Assembly: GCA_900469475.1 (NCBI GenBank)
Contig: UBXG01000028.1
Span: 1-64,000 of the forward strand
Direction of reading: 5' to 3'
From: Hyphomicrobiales bacterium
GTDB taxonomy: Bacteria > Pseudomonadota > Alphaproteobacteria > Rhizobiales > Rhizobiaceae
Length of the DNA stretch: 64,000 bases
A program made the position numbers and the translations under genes. Below the pieces are notes generated by a model. The model did no database searches. It had not been told where the DNA came from and saw only the letters and a program-made list of their open reading frames with translations. Each line of letters begins with the position of its first letter. Position 1 is the first letter of the stretch. This document shows, piece after piece, positions 24,661-32,861 of this stretch.

Positions 24661-25260
24661 ATGAGCTATGCAATCATCGGCTTCGGCAATATCGGCCGAG
24701 CGCTGGCCAAGGCCTTTGCCCGCAAGGGCATCGAAGTATCTGTTGCAACCACGCGGGACCCGGAGAGCTTTGCAGCTGATGCGGCCGCGATCGGGCCTAA
24801 GGTCATTGCAAAAACATTAGCGGAAGCCGTCAAGGCGGACATCATTTTCTTGGCAGTCCGCTTCGAACAGCATCCAGATGTCGCGAAGGCGCTCCTCACC
24901 TGGCAGGGGAAGACGATCGTCGATGTGACCAATGCCTACGGCGTGTCCCCTGAGCAACTGGGAGGACAGCCTTCTTCCAAGGTCGTCGGGCAGGCATTCT
25001 CTGGCGCAAGGTTGGTCAAGGGCTTCAACCATCTGGCTGCCGCCGTCCTCGCCCAAGATCCAGCCGTGCAGGGCGGCAGGAGAGTCGTGTTCCTGGCGAG
25101 CGACGATGATGTCGCCGCAGCGGAGGTTGGTGCGCTTGCGGAAAGGCTCGGTTTCGCGCCCATCCAACTTGGCAGACTTTCGGAGGGTGGATTGCTTGTA
25201 CATGCGCACGGAAAGAGCTGGGGGCACTTGATCTTTAAGGACTTAGTCAAGTTCGAGTGA
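24661..25260 (+). CDS. NAD(P)-binding F420-reductase/IlvC-like oxidoreductase
   Basis: A 199-residue Rossmann-fold protein with the N-terminal motif AIIGFGNIGRALAKAF and later VDVTNAYG and VKGFNHLAA, typical of NADPH:F420 oxidoreductase-like proteins (F420_oxidored family). In organisms without F420 these act as NADP-linked reductases of unknown substrate. ATG 24661 lies 31 bp after the second SDR gene; it is the last gene of the TetR-controlled operon. A hairpin downstream serves the converging chemoreceptor gene. Confidence 0.85.
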   Translation: MSYAIIGFGNIGRALAKAFARKGIEVSVATTRDPESFAADAAAIGPKVIAKTLAEAVKADIIFLAVRFEQHPDVAKALLTWQGKTIVDVTNAYGVSPEQLGGQPSSKVVGQAFSGARLVKGFNHLAAAVLAQDPAVQGGRRVVFLASDDDVAAAEVGALAERLGFAPIQLGRLSEGGLLVHAHGKSWGHLIFKDLVKFE

Positions 25261-25287
25261 TGCGGCCGCGAGACGCCGAATTGGCTT

Positions 25288-25320
25288 AACGAAAATGGCC
25301 CGCACAAAGTGTCCGGGCCA
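25288..25320 (-). terminator. Terminator of the chemoreceptor gene
   Basis: Read on the minus strand, TGGCCCG and CGGGCCA arms (25296-25320, extended inward by a CAC/GTG helix with a small bulge) are followed by TTTTCGTT. It lies 57 bp beyond the chemoreceptor stop. In the other direction it may also stop transcripts from the SDR operon. Confidence 0.65.
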
Positions 25321-25376
25321 ATCTTCGCTTGATGAGCCGCGGTAGAATTGCGGCATCCGTCTTCACATCAGACCAA

Positions 25377-27716
25377 TCAGAACTCCGACCACTCTTGCTG
25401 GAGATGTTTAAGTGCAGCATTGCCCTGCGTAGCGGGAGCGGGGCGCGCAGCAAGCCGGCCTGTTGTCGGGGCGGAGGCAGGCCGGGCCACGGGCCTCGCC
25501 TGCGGCTCCATGCGCTCGGCTTCGCCTGTGCGGAATGCGCTCAGAAGCTCGCCAAGACGCTTGCTCTCTTCGGCCAAACCTGCGCCGGCCGCATTCATCT
25601 CTTCGACCATGGCGGCATTCTGCTGTGTCGCCTGGTCCATATGATTGACGGCACTGTTGATCTCGGAAAGACCCATGGACTGCTCCTGAGCGGCGGTTGC
25701 AATCGCATCCATGTGCTGATTGATCTGCAGGACCAGGTCGGCGATAGCTGAGAGACCCTCGCCGGTGTCGTTGACGAGCTTCACGCCTTCGCTGACTGCG
25801 ACTTCGGAGTTGCCGATCAGGGCCTTGATCTCTTTGGCGGCATTGGCCGAACGCTGGGCCAGCTCCCGGACTTCCTGGGCGACAACTGCAAAGCCTTTAC
25901 CGGCTTCGCCCGCACGCGCCGCCTCGACGCCGGCGTTAAGCGCAAGCAGGTTGGTCTGGAAGGCGATCTCGTCGATCACGCTGATGATCTGGCTGATCTG
26001 CTTGGACGAATGCTCAATTCTTCCCATGGCGCTGACGGCATTGCCGACGACCTGGCTGGAGTTTTCTGCCCGTGATCGGGCACCACGTACCAGGTCACGT
26101 GCATCGCCAGCTCGTTTGGAGGTTGACTGAACGTTGGCCGTTACCTCTTCGAGCGCTGCTGCGGTCTCTTCCAGCGAGGCGGCCTGCTGCTCCGTTCGCT
26201 TGGAGAGATTGTCGGAAGCCTGCGAGATCTCGTAGCTACCGCTGTTTACCAGCGACGCGGCCTGGCCGACCTGGGACATGGCAGCGCGCAGCTGGCTGAC
26301 CGATGAATTGAAGTCGTGACGCAGAGCTTCGAACTGCGCAGCCAGCGGCGTTTCGATCTCACAGCGCAGGTTGCCGGATGCCAAATGACGAAGTCCCGTC
26401 GCGAGCGAACCCGTTGCCTGCAGCAGCCTCTCTTCTGCCTCTGCCTCGGCACGGCGCTGGACTTCGACGCGTTCATTCTCCGATGTAATGCGTGCCTCGG
26501 CAGCTTCCGCTTCCAGCGCCTTGTTGCGCAAGGCTGCCTGTTGGAAAATCTGCACGGAACGGGCCATGGCGCCGATCTCGTCGCGCCGTTCGACGCCACC
26601 GATTGAGACCGAGAGGTTGCCTTGGGCGAGTTCGGTCATGGAATGAGTTAGCACCCCGACGGGCTTGGTGACGCGATAGATGATGACGCAGATGCCCGTA
26701 ATGCTCAGGGCGACGGCAACAAGGAAAGTGAGCCCGTAGGCGATGAAACTGACGAATGCATCACTCTGGCTGGCGGCTGCATTGGCGACCATGCCATCTG
26801 CTGCTGCCGCGGCGGTGTTCGTGATCGTCAGAAGGGCGGCATTGCCGACCGGACGCCAGTCGTCGAGAGACATGGCTTTCTTCTCACCGGCTGCGAACTT
26901 CGCAAGCAATGCATTGTGTTTTGCTGCAAAATCACCGCTGAAAAAGGTCGTGCTGCTGATTTTATAGGCGTCTTTGACGACCTGTGGTGTCGACGGATGA
27001 TTGACCAGAGTGCCGATCTGCCCCCAGGTGAAGTTCGCGGCGTAATCGAATTGTTGGATCTTGCTGACATCCTCAGGCTTCATCGCCTCTCCAGAGGCGA
27101 GTGTGTTGACGTACAACAAGTTTGCAGCACCGGCCGTTGCGCGCGTGTACCATGTCAGCGCACGGATCTGAATAAGGGCCGTCATTGAAGGATCGCTCGC
27201 GCGAATCCGGTTTTCAATGGCGGTCGAACCTGTCTCCAACGCGGTCAAGAACTGCTGACCGAGGTCCAGCGTCGTGGCCTGCAATGTCGGGTCACGATCA
27301 GCAAGCTTCTTAGAGACTTCGTTGTCGAGCTTTGAGCGGAATGCGACCACGCGATCATAGGCGTTCATGACATCGGCAATCGGAGCTTTGAGCGTCGGGT
27401 CGTCGATGTTTGCAAAGACCGATTTTGCATCAGCCATATATTTGTCGACGATGCCCCTGTCCGTTTTCAGCAAGGTAAGCGTTGCATCTTGCGCGCCAAG
27501 CTCAAGTTTGGCGAGCGACGACCCGTCACCTCGCTCGTTGCGAAAATTCGCGAGTGTTTGGAAGAGTGCGCGGTCTAGCATGGTGAACTTCGAGACGTCG
27601 GCATACTTGCCTGCATCGCGATAGGCATCAAGCGTCGAAGATCCCGTTAGCACGCATAGGGCAATGCTGAGAAAAAGGAAAATCCCAAGAAGTATATTGC
27701 GAAGAGAAAAAATCAT
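25377..27716 (-). CDS. Methyl-accepting chemotaxis protein
   Basis: A 779-residue inner-membrane chemoreceptor. The first membrane helix is at about 7-25 and a long periplasmic helical sensor follows to about 320. The second helix lies at about 325-348 (FIAYGLTFLVAVALSITGI). HAMP domains (about 350-500) and the cytoplasmic signalling domain follow, with the conserved hairpin tip DEIAFQTNLLALNAGVEAAR and flanking methylation helices. The extreme C-terminus is QEWSEF, matching the W-x-x-F type pentapeptide that tethers CheR/CheB. The Pro/Ala-rich linker before it supports that reading. It is transcribed alone; the ligand is unknown. Confidence 0.95.
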   Translation of the reverse strand: MIFSLRNILLGIFLFLSIALCVLTGSSTLDAYRDAGKYADVSKFTMLDRALFQTLANFRNERGDGSSLAKLELGAQDATLTLLKTDRGIVDKYMADAKSVFANIDDPTLKAPIADVMNAYDRVVAFRSKLDNEVSKKLADRDPTLQATTLDLGQQFLTALETGSTAIENRIRASDPSMTALIQIRALTWYTRATAGAANLLYVNTLASGEAMKPEDVSKIQQFDYAANFTWGQIGTLVNHPSTPQVVKDAYKISSTTFFSGDFAAKHNALLAKFAAGEKKAMSLDDWRPVGNAALLTITNTAAAAADGMVANAAASQSDAFVSFIAYGLTFLVAVALSITGICVIIYRVTKPVGVLTHSMTELAQGNLSVSIGGVERRDEIGAMARSVQIFQQAALRNKALEAEAAEARITSENERVEVQRRAEAEAEERLLQATGSLATGLRHLASGNLRCEIETPLAAQFEALRHDFNSSVSQLRAAMSQVGQAASLVNSGSYEISQASDNLSKRTEQQAASLEETAAALEEVTANVQSTSKRAGDARDLVRGARSRAENSSQVVGNAVSAMGRIEHSSKQISQIISVIDEIAFQTNLLALNAGVEAARAGEAGKGFAVVAQEVRELAQRSANAAKEIKALIGNSEVAVSEGVKLVNDTGEGLSAIADLVLQINQHMDAIATAAQEQSMGLSEINSAVNHMDQATQQNAAMVEEMNAAGAGLAEESKRLGELLSAFRTGEAERMEPQARPVARPASAPTTGRLAARPAPATQGNAALKHLQQEWSEF

Positions 27717-28597
27717 AATTGCTCACCTACGTTCGGGGTGCTGTAACGCTAACCCGCTTCGCCAAAACACGTACTTCTGGAGCTCTTGAGGTGAAATTTT
27801 CTAAAAGAAAAGCAGTCCGTGAGCCATCGAGGCGCCGCCCGATCACAGGCGCATCATGCCCTGCCCAATCAAAGGAATAATTAGCCCAGCTTTGTTGAAA
27901 CAGGATTAATGCCCCTAAAAATATATGGGATGTTTCGCACCACCCAGTCCGGCGGCGAGAATGAATCGTGAAACGCTTCAAGCCAAAGCGACATTTGCAA
28001 CGCTTCGGCTCCATGCAGGACCGCGCTACGACGTCACCTCAAGCCGGTATCGCGAACTGCGTACTGCGGCCACGGGCCTGCCGGACGCAAATCGCTGAGG
28101 CGCGAACCGCGTAGTCTATCGGGAAGAGCTTTGGGCTGAACTTACTTGGCGAATAGACATATGTCTGTCATCCGGATCCGGGGACGAAATCATGGTCTGC
28201 GCTTCCTCTGGACCGAGGGACCAGAAATTTCCACGCCACACACGAGCGCGAACGCGCCGTCTTCGCTTAAGACGTTTCCCCCGATCTACAATCGCAGCCG
28301 CGCTGCAAGCCACGAGCCAGAAATCAGAACCAGTTCAACGACAGGCAGATGGTGCAGGCAATCGTCAGCCACGCAACAATAATAGCTGCAAGCAGAACGA
28401 ATTCGACCCTCATATTTCCATGAGGGTCCTTAAATTCCAGAACAATGTCCCCTGTATCAGCGGAGCTTACTTTTTTCGCGGACCGGCTCACTCTGGCTGG
28501 TATTCTTCGAAGCAAACTAGACCTCTTGAAGTTTCCAAGTACCAAGCCGGCATCGGCTAAATGTATCGATCGGCAATTTCTGCAGGACGCGAACCTA
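27717..28597. other. Long intergenic region, no supported gene
   Basis: About 880 bp with only weak, overlapping open frames. A perfect 9-bp hairpin, GACCCTCAT-ATTTCC-ATGAGGGTC, sits at 28405-28428. A 29-codon minus-strand frame (28324-28413), starting inside that hairpin, would encode a single hydrophobic helix (LLAAIIVAWLTIACTICLSL). This could be a tiny membrane protein but has no independent support. The left end should hold the chemoreceptor promoter. Confidence 0.45.
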
Positions 28598-28861
28598 CTA
28601 GCAGTGACCATGCGTGTCACTGACAAGCCCGCCCAGATGCGCATTTGAGAGCGCCGCTCTTTCAGTCTTCAAGACGGAAAGAAGAGCATCTTGTGCCTCC
28701 TTTATCAGGAACACGGCCTGCGGTGTATCGAGCCCGCTGGCGATCTGACCGGCATACTGCATCATTTTGACAAGCGCCAAGATCTCGCAATGACGCTCAT
28801 GACCTTCAAAATCAATCACTCTTAAAGCCCCCAACAAAATTTCCTGAGGCGAGATTGGCAT
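28598..28861 (-). CDS. Small protein downstream of tfuA; possible RiPP precursor
   Basis: An 87-residue protein of no family I recognise. Residues 1-70 look helical and acidic-amphipathic, like a leader. The end reads ALSNAHLGG then LVSDTHGHC, that is, a Gly-Gly followed by nine residues containing Ser, Thr and a terminal Cys. Those are the residue types that YcaO enzymes convert to azolines or place in thioamide peptides. It lies 63 bp after tfuA on the same strand, the last gene of the YcaO operon. Its ATG 28861 has no strong ribosome-binding site. The precursor role is a hypothesis. Confidence 0.55.
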   Translation of the reverse strand: MPISPQEILLGALRVIDFEGHERHCEILALVKMMQYAGQIASGLDTPQAVFLIKEAQDALLSVLKTERAALSNAHLGGLVSDTHGHC

Positions 28862-28924
28862 ATTTCAAGTGGTGAGGTGCGTTGCAAAAGCGTTGCACAC
28901 GCAAAGCCTGCATTAGAGAATCGG

Positions 28925-29629
28925 CTACATGCGGCAAAATTGTGGGAAGAGTTCGCGCCACAGCGGAGTTGCATTGAAGGACCAGCCCGCCTTAGGTGCC
29001 GATGATGGTATCTCCACTATTGCGCGCATCAGCTCTATCGCATCCTGGCGCTTCTGGTCACTCCACGCAGTTGCGACGAGAGCCCTAACCTGCCCTGTGT
29101 CCATATTGCTGGTTTCGGCAACACGCCTCCAGGTCCGGTCCTTGAAAAATACACGACGGGCTGCTTGGGAGAGCTGTAGAGCGACTTCTCCACCGATAAC
29201 GCCTTGGTCAACGGCGGCTTCGATCGTCGCATCAACATTGACCAGCGGGACTGACAAGGCCGGATAACCCAGTTCCGCCGGGCCATGAAGGAGCGCGACA
29301 TCCGCATCATCCACCCGGCGTCCGGAAGCATAGTCATCGAAGATCCTGCCAACGCCGACCATGCCGTAAGCCTGGCACTCCACTGCGCGGAGCGCTCCCA
29401 TACTGGCTGCCCCGAACACTGGAACACCTCTGGATAAGGCAAAGAGCAACTCCTTATGCCAGACCGGCGCGACAAACTCGAACTGGCCGTCGACAAGGCC
29501 GATGGCCGTCGCCCCGTCCTCGAGGGCTCTGACGACGTCGCCCTGACGCGCCGGGGGCCGTATAATCATCGTGTCGTCTGCGAAAGCGTCGGCATCGGGC
29601 AGGCTCGGGCCTACAAAGATCACTTTCAT
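28925..29629 (-). CDS. TfuA-like protein
   Basis: A 234-residue protein of the TfuA family, partners of YcaO enzymes in trifolitoxin-type and thioamide peptide biosynthesis. Conserved blocks are present: FVGPSLPDA at the N-terminus, RPPARQGDVVRAL, IGLVDGQFE, the core VWHKELLFAL and FGAASMGALRAVE, then GMVGVG and LHGPAELG. In thioamidation systems TfuA is thought to supply sulfide to, or activate, YcaO. The start ATG 29629 overlaps the YcaO stop in an ATGA arrangement, showing tight coupling. An upstream in-frame start would lie inside ycaO and is unlikely. Confidence 0.93.
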   Translation of the reverse strand: MKVIFVGPSLPDADAFADDTMIIRPPARQGDVVRALEDGATAIGLVDGQFEFVAPVWHKELLFALSRGVPVFGAASMGALRAVECQAYGMVGVGRIFDDYASGRRVDDADVALLHGPAELGYPALSVPLVNVDATIEAAVDQGVIGGEVALQLSQAARRVFFKDRTWRRVAETSNMDTGQVRALVATAWSDQKRQDAIELMRAIVEIPSSAPKAGWSFNATPLWRELFPQFCRM

Positions 29630-30798
29630 AAGAGGCTCGCCGAGAATGCGCGACTGCCAAAACGAGTTCGGCGGTTCCCATCCGGATGTTCGAGTTGTGG
29701 CGCGAAAACCTTTGCGACCGATGCCGGCAGCCATTCAGGTGCGAGCTCGATTGCATAAAGCTGGTCGATCCCGCGCTCCGACAGAGCCTCGACAAGATGG
29801 TCGAGCGCATCTTGCGCAGACCCGATAGGCATCGATGGCAGTTCATCGAGGTTCGTCGTATATCGCGCTCGGAACGACAGCAGGTGGGCTGGATCAGCGC
29901 GGCGTGAGAACAACTCCGGGACAAGATCATCTCTGGCACCGGCGATGAAGGTCATCCGCGACTGCACGGCCTCGGAAATTGCCCGGGCCGCGGCCACATA
30001 AGGGGACAAGGATGCGCCTGCCCCCATGGTCAAGTCGACATATCTGAGCGAACCGTCATCGCCTTTCGGCCGTAGCAACGCGACGACGGCGGCAACGGCC
30101 AAATCGCTCGTCACATCGAAAAGGGCGACATCGAAATCGGCGGAGAAAATCTTCTCCAGCATCTCGCGAATATCGTTATCTTTGATGCTTTGTGGATCTA
30201 TCCGGCGTGCATACTGATACTCCGGCTCGTCGACGTTCCAAAGGACGCACGCATCCCGCTCTATCCGCTCCAACAGCCCGTGCAGGACTGCCTCATGCCA
30301 GGTATTCCCCGACGCCAATCCGTCCGATGATACCCAAAAGCGTGGGCTGACATGCGTCCTGTCAAGATGGACGGCCTCGAAAGGTACGAATATCGAGACG
30401 TTCTTTGCCAGATCGTGGGCTTGAGACCATCTGATCTGTTCACCGGCTTCTACCGGTTGCGCGCCGATCGCCAGCAGATCCTCCAGGCAATCCGTGGCAT
30501 GGTCGCTTGTGGCAAGATCATCCTGGCTTGCCATCAATGCTGAACAGAAAGGTTGGGTCGCGACCGATCGCTCGACCGCTTCCATCACGGCGGATGTCTT
30601 CGCGGAGACGTCGTCCACACCTTTTCCCTGAGCGATGACGATCGCCCTGGAATTCGGGGCGTAGGCACACCAAACGGGAATGCCTATGCGATCGAGTTCG
30701 GTCTGGCGGCCGACACGGGTTATGCCAAGCCGCTCCAGATAGGGCGAAACCCTCGACAAGGTTTCCCCAGGGGGGCATGCTCTAAAATTGTTCGACAC
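29626..30798 (-). CDS. YcaO-family ATP-dependent peptide-modifying enzyme
   Basis: A 390-residue YcaO protein of the TfuA-associated subgroup. The N-terminal TLSRVSPYLERLGITRVG and PNSRAIVIAQGKG are typical of that group. The ATP-binding residues appear in SAVMEAVER (E73, E76, R77) and in GNTWHEAVLHGLLERIERDA (N165, E169, E177, E180, R181). The Pro-rich C-terminus seen in azoline-forming YcaOs is absent, which fits thioamide-type enzymes. It would activate a peptide backbone amide with ATP for sulfur insertion or cyclodehydration. Start GTG 30798 lies 14 bp after a 72-aa gene. Whether the substrate is a peptide or a protein is unknown. Confidence 0.92.
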   Translation of the reverse strand: MSNNFRACPPGETLSRVSPYLERLGITRVGRQTELDRIGIPVWCAYAPNSRAIVIAQGKGVDDVSAKTSAVMEAVERSVATQPFCSALMASQDDLATSDHATDCLEDLLAIGAQPVEAGEQIRWSQAHDLAKNVSIFVPFEAVHLDRTHVSPRFWVSSDGLASGNTWHEAVLHGLLERIERDACVLWNVDEPEYQYARRIDPQSIKDNDIREMLEKIFSADFDVALFDVTSDLAVAAVVALLRPKGDDGSLRYVDLTMGAGASLSPYVAAARAISEAVQSRMTFIAGARDDLVPELFSRRADPAHLLSFRARYTTNLDELPSMPIGSAQDALDHLVEALSERGIDQLYAIELAPEWLPASVAKVFAPQLEHPDGNRRTRFGSRAFSASLL

Positions 30799-30812
30799 AG
30801 ATGAACGAGCGC

Positions 30813-31031
30813 CTAGCCCTCATAAAGGCCTGAGGCCGCGGAGCTTGCCGACCTTAACGCCACAGCGAAATCAACATCTTTCTCCACTCTAACCCCTTTG
30901 GCCCGCCAGGACGCCGCCTTCGCCAGATCACCCGACAGCCGCCGCGTGTATCGGACGACAGTCCCCTTTTCGAGGTCAACCAGCCAAAGCCCCTCTTGGC
31001 CCTTGATTCCAAGCAACACTGCGCCTGCCAT
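30813..31031 (-). CDS. Small protein (72 aa) in the YcaO/TfuA operon
   Basis: A 72-residue protein of unknown family, with a good AAAGGAAG ribosome-binding site before ATG 31031. The first half is beta-like (GAVLLGIKGQEGLWLVDLEKGTVVRYTRR when read in pieces); the C-terminus is RSASSAASGLYEG, rich in Ser and small residues. It starts 12 bp after the SARP-like regulator stop and ends 14 bp before ycaO, so it is translated with them. It could be a modified peptide, a leader-binding helper or a regulator. It lacks cysteine, which makes a thiazole precursor unlikely but not an oxazoline or thioamide one. Confidence 0.72.
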   Translation of the reverse strand: MAGAVLLGIKGQEGLWLVDLEKGTVVRYTRRLSGDLAKAASWRAKGVRVEKDVDFAVALRSASSAASGLYEG

Positions 31032-31043
31032 AATATCTTCCTT

Positions 31044-32852
31044 TCAAAACCCGGCCTTCAGCAGGCCTTCCCTGTAATGCTCAGTCTGCCACTTTTCCTT
31101 GTTTGGAATCATGGACAGCCATGCCTCAAGATCGAAATTCGGATTATCGCGTAAGGCGCGCAGCCGATATGTTTTGGCCTTGGCAGCATCGCCAAGCATT
31201 GCCCAGCTTGCCGCCGCAAGCCTGCTTGCCGGCCCTGGCTCTCTCATCCTGTCAAGATAAGCCAATGCTTCGGTATACTCCCCAAGGAAATAGCTGGCTC
31301 CCGCTGCGGTCCAGTAATAATAGTCCGGAGCAAGCGGATTGAGATCGAGAGCCATTGCGACCTTTGCCAATGCCGCTTTCGGATTGGCGCCATGGGTAAG
31401 ACTGTCGGCATGACTACAAATGACGTCCGCGTAGTGGGGGCTAAGATCCTCGGCATTCGACAAGGCCTCCAGGCTACCGTCGATATTTCCGCGATAAAGC
31501 CGAGCAACCCCAATTTCCTTAAAACCTCCGGCAAACCGACTGTCATCGCGGATCGCATCCGCCGCCATTTTTTCCGCCTGACTCAACAGATCGCTGTCGC
31601 CCCGGGCCGTCAAAACCCATTCCATGGTCAAGGTTCGGGCGATGCCCGCAAGGGCCGCCGCGAAACCGCGCTCGTGCTCAAGAGCTTCCCTGAAGTGCTT
31701 GCGCGCACGGCGGACATTCTGAAGGCCCAGCCGGGACAGGCATTGCACGCCCTCAAGATAAGCAAAATAGGCCTGAGGCTTGCAGCTGAAATCGGAAACT
31801 ATGTGGTGGAAGGCGCCCACACGCTCGATGATGGAGTGCTGGATCGCAGTGGCGATCTCGTTGCGATGCTCCGTTATGGCCGCGCTATCCAATTGAACGC
31901 GCGTTGCCCAAACAATCTCGTCGCGCGGCATGAAAATCAGCTGCGCAAAAAGACCGTCGCCAGTCCTCTTCGTATCGAGCGCGTAGACCACGTTATGTTG
32001 CCTGAGAAGCCCCGCCTTGTCGTTGGAAGACCGAATCTGCTCAGCCGTGTAGGGAGCGACCACGGAGACGCTTCGATCGACGCAAAGGCTGATCGTGAGG
32101 TCTTCGATGACCGCATTGGCAACCGAGCCGGCTCGCTCTGCTGCCTCCAGCGTCTCGGGAGGAAGCAGGGCGATACGGGGCACCCTACCGTCGGCGGAGA
32201 GCGGAATCGTGTCTTCAGCCGGGTGGCTTGAAGTCGGATCTTTCGTTTCGCCGATCACCTGAATGTAAGAGGTGATTTTCTCGCCAAGCGCTATCCTGAC
32301 CTCATCATCGGAGTGATCCCTATCCAACAGAAGCATGGCTGCACGCTTCAATTCACCGCGATATTGAGGCGACGAGGGTGCATTCAGCGCCTTGAAGAAT
32401 TCGGTTCGCAGCTCTCCCGCGAGCCGTGCGCGCACGTCGCGTACCCAGACGGCCACAGCTGTAGAGCCGCTGCCGAAAATGGGTAGAAAATTCTTGGCAA
32501 CCGCATCGCTAAGGGCGCTAAGCTTGGCAACGCCGGACGTATTTTCGATGGTATCCAGATCGCAGCGGAGCGCGTCGAAATTCAAAGCGATGTTCGCAGC
32601 GACGCCGCTGATCAGCGGCTTGGGGGATTTGGACGTCGCAGTCGCCAAACGCAGCAGGGTCGATCTCAAGTTGACGCCGGCCGCTTGAACATTGCCGGAC
32701 CAGAGAAATGCTGCCAACTCCCTGCGTGGTATCGATTGCCGGCAATCACGGAGATAGGCAAGCATGAGTAGCGCCTGTTTCGGCGCATTCACACGATCGC
32801 CCTTCTCATCGTAAAGGGCACAGCTTCCGAGGGTCGTTAAATGAAATGTCAT
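31044..32852 (-). CDS. SARP-like transcriptional activator with TPR domain
   Basis: A 602-residue cytoplasmic regulator. The N-terminus (LTTLGSCALYDEKGDRVNAP, then QALLMLAYL and RRELAAFLW) is the winged-helix module of SARP/AfsR-type activators, followed by a bacterial-transcriptional-activation-type helical region to about 200. The middle (about 225-350) resembles the TolB-like domain that accompanies TPRs in rhizobial regulators and cyclases. Tetratricopeptide-like helices fill about 370-590. It starts 9 bp after the XRE gene and precedes the small protein, YcaO and TfuA, so it is a pathway-specific activator candidate. The signal it senses is unknown. Confidence 0.85.
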   Translation of the reverse strand: MTFHLTTLGSCALYDEKGDRVNAPKQALLMLAYLRDCRQSIPRRELAAFLWSGNVQAAGVNLRSTLLRLATATSKSPKPLISGVAANIALNFDALRCDLDTIENTSGVAKLSALSDAVAKNFLPIFGSGSTAVAVWVRDVRARLAGELRTEFFKALNAPSSPQYRGELKRAAMLLLDRDHSDDEVRIALGEKITSYIQVIGETKDPTSSHPAEDTIPLSADGRVPRIALLPPETLEAAERAGSVANAVIEDLTISLCVDRSVSVVAPYTAEQIRSSNDKAGLLRQHNVVYALDTKRTGDGLFAQLIFMPRDEIVWATRVQLDSAAITEHRNEIATAIQHSIIERVGAFHHIVSDFSCKPQAYFAYLEGVQCLSRLGLQNVRRARKHFREALEHERGFAAALAGIARTLTMEWVLTARGDSDLLSQAEKMAADAIRDDSRFAGGFKEIGVARLYRGNIDGSLEALSNAEDLSPHYADVICSHADSLTHGANPKAALAKVAMALDLNPLAPDYYYWTAAGASYFLGEYTEALAYLDRMREPGPASRLAAASWAMLGDAAKAKTYRLRALRDNPNFDLEAWLSMIPNKEKWQTEHYREGLLKAGF

Positions 32853-32861
32853 TTTACCAGA

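Noticed and set aside
27727..28014. A 95-aa minus-strand frame upstream of the chemoreceptor
   Set aside because: It lies where the chemoreceptor promoter should be, has no ribosome-binding site and no recognisable domain.
29626..30798. Identity of the YcaO operon with trifolitoxin or phazolicin clusters
   Set aside because: The neighbouring genes needed for those products (trifolitoxin dehydrogenase and export genes; phazolicin's own precursor and transporter) are not visible here, so only the enzyme family is shared.
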